Source: Heliopora coerulea
Taxonomy: Eukaryota; Cnidaria; Anthozoa; Scleralcyonacea; Helioporidae
NCBI GenBank assembly: GCA_030142905.1
Contig: JASJOG010000175.1
Location: 1 to 64,000, forward strand
Length of the DNA: 64,000 nt
Direction of reading: 5' to 3'
A program made the position numbers and the translations under genes. Shown piece after piece: positions 22,191 to 32,100 of this stretch. Position 1 is the stretch's first letter, and every line of letters begins with the position of its first letter. The notes below the pieces were generated by a model. It did no database searches and was not told where the DNA came from. It saw only the letters and a program-made list of their open reading frames with translations.

Positions 22191-25100
22191 CTATAACAGG
22201 AGCACTCTTAGCAGCCGAATAAAGTTTTCGCTTAAGATTATGAAAAAGGCAAGCTGTAGTTCCACCAAGGGCCTGGAGCCGGTTTTCCGAAGCCCGCATT
22301 GCTCATTCAGCCAAGTCGTGGCGCGCTTCAAACAACCGAATTTCAATGTTCCCCGTCAAACGGTACTGCAGGTAGTTTACTCACCATTCGGTAGACAACA
22401 CTTAAGTTCGATTGTTCGTAGCATGGGTAACACTGTTCATTCGCTGGGACTTCCGTTGAATAAGTTGTCCACGGGCTTCGTAAAACTGGCGCTGCGATAC
22501 AAGGCAGGGGGATGTAATGGAGGAAGTGGCGAAGTCTCTTAATTAATCAGGGGGTGAAGCGCCGTTCAGCATTAAGCATTCGTCTAGAACTAACCTGAAG
22601 GAAAGTTGGCAGAACTTGAGAAGATGAATTCCACAGCGCCGTCTTCTGGAAATCTTTTATCTTTAAATGTTGAAAATATCTAAATTATTACATTGCCATC
22701 AACGTATCCGCTTTTACGTTCTGAATTGTTTTACAAGGATTGTGATGGTTTGAGCTAATGTATTATATTACATTACATTATATATTATATTATATTATAT
22801 TATATTATATTATATTATATTATATTATATTGTATTGTATTGTATTGTATTGTATTGTATTGTATTTTCTCAAACTCATTAAGAATTCATGAGAATTTTA
22901 CTCAATCAGAGAATCCCATTCTGTCAGGTGAATGGGCTTTCAAACACCGGTAAAACACTGCATCAAACGCTAGTCTTTGATGCAAACAATTCATCAAACA
23001 CTAGTGTTTCATCTACGTTAATTATACAATACCCAAGTCCAACAACAGCACCTGATTGGTTCATTGCCTTTCATTTGAGAACCCATTTCAAAAACTCGTT
23101 CCACGTGTTTGATCAACGGTATCAAAACACTCGAAAGCAATGAATCTCTCAGGGCTTCACCCCTCGAGATTCATTGCTTTCTCGTGTTTTGATACCGTGA
23201 TCAAACACTCGAACTCGTTTTTGAAATAACACATATCATACAGTATTATAAATGTAGAACATCAAGGTTGCGGAATCAAAGTAGGTGGATTTCAGGCTCC
23301 TTTGCTCCATTCGATAAAGCGCGGATCGTCGCAATCCCACAAGGACATCTTGTCAAAAACTAGGTAACACTACCCTAAACAACAACCAACCACCAAAAAA
23401 TATACCTAGAACAAGAACAGAGAAAGCAGCAAAAGTACCAACTCCAGCACCAACACCAATACCAACGCCACACCTAAACTAACAGCAACGGCACACCAAC
23501 ACCAACACCAACACCAACACCAACACCACCACCACCAACACCAACACCAAGTCCAGCACAAGCAGCATTCTACAGTCAGGCAACAACAGCAACAGCAGGA
23601 GCATCAGCAATGGTAGACACAACATTTACGATCTACCAAAATAACTCACTTGCCTTTATAAGCTTCGTCTAACTGGAACTTCTGTAAACGAAGGAAATTG
23701 CGTTCAACTGCGTCCGTGTGAAACTGACAACGGAAGATTATTTCTCGACCTGAAGTGATACTCTTATGGGAACATTTCACCTGAGGTGGGAAAAAAAAGT
23801 AGGAACAGAATATCAACGAACACAAAACTAATTTCCTAACATGCTTTCAAAGTTTTCAGCAGTCCACCGTATTGAAGATGCGACGTCTTTTGATAGCTTG
23901 CACAGTCTCGTTCTTAAACAGCACAAATTTAAAAGTAAACACGACTTATTTATCAAAGTACTCCACTTACTAAAATATCTCCACGGACTTCTAATCCATT
24001 CTCTATAGTAACAGAAAACTTTCGCCGGTCGACTGTGAAGGAACTGAAAAAGATGATTATCCCAGCTTAAAGCTCGGCATGGACCGGATTGAGATCGTAA
24101 ATTTACGCAAACAATCGAGAGCTGCGTACAAAATTATGTGAAGTAAAAAAATTCTTACGGCCAGAGGCAACAAAGGACTAATGTCAAAATGTAACTCAGT
24201 ACGCTCGCCAAGATAACGAGAATGTCTAACGGTGGGCATATTCACGGTGGGTCATTCAGTCAATAAAATTTAAGTTTGGTTACTCAAACCATGGATAATG
24301 TCGTTCACTTGCTTGAAATTATCCCGCGGGTAAGCTATCAATGACTTGTAGTACCGACTCCTGCCGTACTTACTACACGTCCGTCTCATAAATTAACTTG
24401 AATTCCTGGTAAATGGAGATGAACGGACGGCATCCTTAACGAGCAAAACAATACAAAAAAAATTGTCAAAGTTGCTTGTTGGTTGGATACACTTGTATCA
24501 CAGAGAAAACATGGGGGTGGAAATAAAATAAAAAGATAATGAATTTTGTCATACTTCGTTAGCAGCAAGGAAACAGTGATTAAAAAAAAAAATTAAAAAT
24601 ACAGTACCAAGCTACACACCTCCTTTACCATCGAAATTTGGAATACCATTCACAACAATGTGTTTCAAGTAAAGAGATCTAAAACAAACAGCACATGCAG
24701 CAAACTAAACAAAATGTAGGTGAGTGAGGGTATAAATTACACAATCTTCTTTGACGTATCAGGGGGTCACTTGAGACAACAAACAGGCCACAATAATCCA
24801 GGAAGGCATGCCAATGAACAGTAGATCGTCACTTTTCAGAAAATATCATCCGAATTCCTCTTTTACAAGCAGTTAGTATGCACGCATACAAAAACTAGTA
24901 ACGTTTCAGTGCCATTTAAACGAGGCAACATCAACTCGTTACTGCCTGGTGATGTCCTAAGTTAACAACTCAAAAGCTTGTACTTGCGTAAATTCAAGTT
25001 GTGTGTCGTAAACATTGTAGAGTAGGAAATTAAAAAGCACTAAGTGTACTTTATAGATAATGTAGGTAACATACGTGCCGGAGATCTTTATTTTATTTTC

Positions 25101-26131
25101 AACCCAGTCATCTAGATAGTGGACATATCTGGAAGTGAGAATTTCGATAAAGGTCTAAGCTGCTTACTAGAATAATAATAGTGGTAGGCAATAATTGACA
25201 AACGATAAAATTTATCAAAGACTGTAAAGAATACTTGAAAAGAAGAGGAAGAGAACAATTACCACTGCGACAACAAAACAAATACGAGGAAGATCAGGAA
25301 AAGAAGAGATGAATAAGAGAACTTAAGAGCAAGAAAAGAAGAGAAGAGACGAGAAGAGGCGAGGAGAGACGAGAAAAGAAAAGAAAAGATAAGGAAACAA
25401 AATAAAAGAGAAAGAAATAGAAGAAAAAGACGAAACGAAGAAAGAAACAAGAAAGTAAACAATGAATAAATAAACGAATGAACGACGGGAAAAAAGGAAA
25501 GCTCAGACGATGGTAAACTAACCAATGAAAGCAATAAAACAAAGATACGTGTACCTCAACATGAAACAACTGTACCTGCGTTGTGAAGGTTGGGTGACAC
25601 CCCCGAGTTTGTCATCGTAAAATCTTCTCATTGCAAACTCACTGAGCGCAGCTTCAGGACTTGAAAAGAGAAAAAGAAAGGACAACATGAAAAACATATG
25701 TTATGAAACATGACATATAATAGTCAGCAAAAGCATCAATGTACAGGGCCACTGTACATTGCAAACGGTATCATGTGGGACATTAATAGATAATTAGGTG
25801 GCACAAAAATCAACAATCGTCGACGGATTATGAATTAATAATTTTCATTCTGTCTGGGTTTGATAGAACTATAAATACACTACAAAATACCTTTCAGCTT
25901 GTTTACTGTACTGCATGTATGATGCAACAACAACTCCAGTCCTACCTTTTCCACCCTAGGTGAAAAATAAAAGAAAACAACATGTAAAAGGATAAAACAC
26001 AGACCGAAAAATGTCATCTTGTGACTTGATATTCAAGTTAGAACAAGAAACAGACAAGTTGAAAACGGTAATATTTCGGTTCTATTTCAAAGTCATCACC
26101 AGACCAAGTGATTTACAAAAGCTCACGAAGT

Positions 26132-26170
<39 letters not shown>

Positions 26171-29100
26171 GTGAACGTTTAGGTTTACGAAATGCAAAGA
26201 GGGCTCAATAACGCAAAGAAAGAGCAAATGGGATTATATCGCTTACCTCAAAAAAGTTATACATATATATGTATATATATATATATGTTATACATATATA
26301 TATACATATGTTATACATATATATATATATATATGTATAACTTGTAAATCACTTGGTCTGATGATGACTCTGAAATAGAGCCGAAATATTACCATTTTTA
26401 ACTTTTCTGTTTCTTGTTCTAACTTGAATATCAAGTTACAAGATGACATTTTTCGGTCTGTGTTTTATCCTTTACAACATAGAAAGACACTGTCCATTTT
26501 GCCGCAGACAAAACTCATTTTCATTTGCAGGACGTACCTTGCAGTGGACCACCACGACGTGCTGGGGATCGGAGTTTAACCACGAATCTATCGACTTACA
26601 GATACTGAAAAGTAAAAATATCAAATTATGTGTGTTCACAAGGTTTTCTGGGTTCGCGCGAGTTTAAAGAAGCGATTATATGTTGTGGTTTGATATTATC
26701 TTACCTATACAAGCGTTCTAATGGAGGAGCTAAGTGGTCAGGCCACCCAAAATCTAAAACCTGCACAGAAAGCAATATTTAGTTCGTTAGGTCACTCCGA
26801 AAACATTGACCAAACATTAAACACACCAAGCAATAAACAAATAACAAAACATTAAACCTGGTTAACTGATCCTGCTAAAGTAACAATGAAAGAACCAAAT
26901 CCAACCCCATCAACTCCATCAACCTAACCCAACCACTACTACCCCATGAACCCAACCCCACTCCAACCCAACCACAATAGCCCCACCAACTTAACCCAAC
27001 TGACTCCACCAACCTGGGCCAATGCAACAAACCCACCTACTCCCAAACCACCATGCAACTAACCAACAAACCAACCAACAAATCTACAAACCAATCAACT
27101 GTACCTTCCATTCAACAAGTTAACTCATCCATTCCACTAACAAAACAGCCCACAAAGTAACTAACCAGTAGCTTGGATTAATGAGTACCAGCCAGGCAGC
27201 TAACCAATACATCAACCACAATTAACTGGCTATGAATTTTAAAAGAAAATTGATACCATCGAGGATATGTGAAAGCAACCAAACTACTAATGTACTAACC
27301 TGGTGATTAAGCTTAGAAATGTCATAGCTTCTCTCTGATAAATTAAAAACCTATTTTCAAAGAAGTACAAAAAAAAGGCAGACCCAATTATCCATATTGA
27401 TTGTTTATTGATTGAGAACATTTAATCCACTCAAACCAAACAACAAAAACAGAGACAAACTCGACCTGAAACCTCATGCTGCATTTTAGTTTTCAAATTT
27501 CTTGTGCATTACTGTGTCACAACAGGAAGAGTCATTGCTTCACAACCAGTCAGATTCAAAGGGTTTATGACAATATTTTCCCTTAGAGAATCTATCAGAA
27601 AAAGGCTCAAAACACAATTCTTCAAAAACATACCAAGTAATTATCCTGGTGCTTCTTCTTCAACATCTTTGCCACATCTTTTAAATCATTACGGTATGTG
27701 GTTTCTAAACCAGTTGCTGGGAATGACATAGCTGTTGAGCAAAACGAGAAAAAAAATGCTCCTAGATTTTCTAACTCATTCCCTGCTTTTAATTTTATGA
27801 TGATATCAAGAGTTAAAACAAAATCAATACATGCCATGCTAACAATACATTACCAATAATCCTATCAGTAATATAGGTAAGGTCCAAATCAAACTCATGA
27901 TCAATATGGCGACTTCGTCCTCTGTCAAGATAAATCAAATGCAGCTTCTATCAATATGCTAGTCCAGAAGTAGGTCAAAATATTATGGGAGAGATTTTAA
28001 GTGCGTATGCAATAAGACATGAACAAATTTCCTATGAAACTATTATTAAAAAGCATTTCTTGCCACACATGCTTAAGGGATAACAATGTACTTTTGGTTA
28101 TATATATGTATGTTTAATGAAACATTATATAATAATATAATATAATTATATATAATGTTTAGTGAAGCTTGGAAAATGCTTTCAATTTTAACAATAACAA
28201 CTTGTAATGGCAACCCACCTTGACACAGTGTATTTAAGAATATTCTTAGGAAATGATCTGTAGCTCTAAACATGGAATAAAGATAACACATGAAGGAATT
28301 ATGTAATAACGCCACAGCACATCTCCTTCAGCACAATATCACTAGTCAGATTGTAATTTGCACAAAATAATGTTTTTGAATTAAAACTATTAATATGTAT
28401 ATAATGCTTCTTTAAATTCGATAACTCAGGGAATGAAAGGTCCATCCACCAGTTTTATTTTAGTGTGCTGTAGTGGAAGTTGAAAAATGTCTAAAAATCA
28501 TGGCACTACTGTTAACTATCTGTAGATACCATTGTATACCTTCCAAAAAAACTATTTTATAAATACATCTTTTTGCAAAATGGCATCAACATCATATTCA
28601 CAAAATTTTCTAGGCAATTTTATGACATTCACCATGGATGCTAGGCCCAAAGGAAACTCTGACCACCTTGAAAACCCTGCAATCTTTACTTACAGATTTC
28701 ACTGAAGGTCCTTGTTTCCCATCATTCTGAAAAGAGACAAATAAAACTTAACATTAATGATACTCTTACAAGTAGAATCATGGCCAACGAAAGTCAAAAA
28801 CATTCACCAATTGATCATCTTTGCACAATTACTTACACAATCTTGCCCAGTGTTATTGTTACATCCTGACTCAAAATGTGAGTTCAGCATTTTCTAAAAT
28901 AATGTGAACCAGAATAAAAACTGGATGGGCATCATGAACCTGATCCCAAAAGTAATGTTATCATACAAACTGTACATAAATATGCAGTAAGATTAAACTA
29001 AAGTTTTTATTTCACTTTGGAGTTCAATTAAGAACCTGTGTTTCCTAGATACTTTGATAAATTCACTGCCTGCATTTCTGTACAAATTGATCTACCTATC

Positions 29101-32100
29101 TCAATGACAGGCTTTCTCTGTATAAAATTCTTTTTGTTTACTAACCTGGTCTTTTTTATTTGATTTAATGTCTGGGTCAGTCAGGTTTTCTTGATTGGCC
29201 TTATCACACACAGGGATCTGAAGAAGTATTTTCACGAAATCTGATTGAGACGAATCATGTGAGATGTTGGTAAGTCCTTTCATCAAATCTACTACAAATG
29301 CATATCTTCAGTCACAGCAAAACATTTCAAGTAAGATGTACCTTTGACATTTTATTTTTTTAATGAACTGCAAATTGTTAGAGCTTGCTTGATCAATAGT
29401 TTGATGAAAGGACTTGTTTTTACAACTGATCCTGAACATACAGTAAACAGTTCATCATAGCTGGCTATGTGACTAAAAACACAACTTGATGAAATTAAAT
29501 TAAATGAATTTAAAACAGTTCAAACTAAATTAATTTTTTTTCTTTTAATTTAAAATTAAAACAAAAATTTCAATAAACATTCAAATAAGAATTGAATGTA
29601 ACACATTAAGGACCAAAAGTCCTACTTTAATTAATAAAATCATCTGGCATTCACCAGAATAAAGTTTTACAGTACACCTTTGCCCCTCAATAGGTTAAAA
29701 ATTTTAATTAAAATTGAAGTCAAAATTATAACTAGAATTGTTATTGTGTAATATACTGACCTGAGAAAAGCACTTCAAATGACAAGTATACCCACATGCT
29801 ATTAAAATAATATTAGAAAGAAACTATGATTGTACATATTAGTCCATATTATTATGTAATAATGTTTCATTTTTGTACACAGAAATAATTACAGTATATT
29901 AAGTATGGAATCTCTGACTCAAAATAGTAAATCAACTAAATTTATAAGAAAATATAATATTTTTATATTCAAATACAATTTTACCACTGAACATATCATC
30001 ATAATTATCATTATTATTACTATTGAAAAAACTCAAGTGTACAACAATATAATAATAAAAGAATAAAAACATACCAGAACATGTAACTCCTTCAAATGAG
30101 TCTTCATTTATACAAACAGCACATGCTTGAAACACTGGACTGGCTGCATGTACAAAACTGTGCTTCTTATGCAACTGCATTGCAAAAATAAGAATAATCA
30201 TATAGTAATCACACTATAAAAGAAATGTCTATCAATTTGTTTACACCATTATATGGTATACAGTGTAGTTATACTACAATCATTTCCATTTTAACACAAT
30301 ACTCCAAATAAGTAATCACCAATAATTTAAAGATCACCTATAGTTGTACAATCTTCTAGGCTATTTCTGGTTATTTTGTCACTAATTTCCATAATCATTG
30401 CTAATTTAAAGCTTAAATTTAAACAGTTGCCATTTCTTATCAACTTCTTTTCAACCACCTCCTTTCTGGCAAACTAGCTTGCAATTAAAAAATCTGGGGT
30501 CTTCCAATGTAACTAGACATACCCAACAATTCATTCCTATCAGTTTGCCCCCACAAAATATCTTAAACTAATAACAACAGAAAACAACAGAACTTCAGAA
30601 TGATATAAAAATATGGGTCAAGTTCAAATCCCAAAACAAATGTCTGATACTCATGGGTACTTTCTGAGGACTTGCACATTACAAACAGTCACATATTCAT
30701 TCATGTGTTGCATTCCATGCAAGCCTGCACATGTATTGTGATCTAATGTCAATCAGAAAGCACAATGTCTTACATATCATAACAAGTAAATACTGTGGGT
30801 CACCCACTCGTCACTGAATATTGTTCACGTTTGCTTGGAACAAAGGACAATTTAAAAGGTTCTTCAATGTCTGTTAGTACACTTATGGGAATTGTCCAGC
30901 ATCATACCTCAATACAATATTTTAGAACAAATTATTTTGCTGAACTGTTCATGTGGATTTTTGGCTATCAAATGCATTCAGTATCGCCCAATAATTTATA
31001 ATCATTGAATGTTTAAACTACGTCAGTGAAATAGGGATTAATAAATTTGAAACAAAAGAAAAGGTGTATGGATATGTAAAGCTAGAAATGTAAACATTTG
31101 GAACGAAATATTCGCTGTTAATCTCCTTTCAGCAGTTATCTATTAACAGTTCAATTGTTCTGAGCTATGAAAGAGTCATTCGCCACTTCATTACCACAAG
31201 AACGATCAAAAATCTTGGATTCAAACAAACTTATCACGACGCCGTACATGGAATCCTTCAGAAAGCCTTCTCCATTAAATTTCGCCGAGTTACGTAATTT
31301 TTCCCAGATTTCATTAGAGTCGAGCGATTTCACACTCTCTGGTTAGATGAGATCGTGGAAGATTTTAGTTCAAAGCCAGTTCCTTCAATTTTCTTACGTT
31401 TGACGTAAACAATAACTACAAAGCTAATGATCAATTATATACCTGCAATGTAGCCGTCTTCAAAAATTTGTCCGATATGTGCCCTGAAGACGGCCGAACG
31501 ACCTGATTTACAATGAACTATTTTTAAATCCACTTTAGAATAACCAGGAAAAAATTTTCAGCCATTCAATACTCACGCCGAGACAAAACAAAGCGAGCGC
31601 CTAAGGTGTCGTTCAATTATACATACCAACCTTTTACAAAATACACAGTAGGCCAAGTTAAATTTTTTCCAAGGGAATTTTTTTCTACCCAAGGTGCCAC
31701 CCAAGCCATGAACTAGAGACGACAGGAAGAACAGCGATGACAGCTCTTTCCGCTAGACATCTTTGGCCAGTCACATTAGCCCACTCATCGCGTTCATCTT
31801 TCAAAGCAGAGGTGTTATAGTTACTTTAAAATATTTCTAAAACACCTACTCGCTACTGATCGACGAAAACATGCACTATAAGCCTTCAAAATTAGTATGA
31901 TTTTTTCAATAATAAGCCGGGTCGTGTGGTCCAACAAGTATTATTTAGTTCTGCTTCTCAGAACTGTTCCTTTATTTTCACAATACTGACCTGAAAACCT
32001 TTTTTATTGACGGTACTTTCATGACTCTTTTCTGTTTCATGAATTGATGCCCAGTGTTTCTGTAAATCTGTTACGCCAACAAACTCCGTGATGCAGACAG

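Noticed and set aside
22162..22542. 126-codon plus-strand frame
   Set aside because: It overlaps the tensin exon after C2 and its intron on the opposite strand. No domain or splice support.
29218..29290. Longer version of the third C1 exon beginning DLMKGLTNISHD
   Set aside because: It needs a previous exon leaving one base, but the preceding C1 exon ends in phase 0. The internal acceptor at 29218-29220 fits phase and completes the C1 cysteine pattern.
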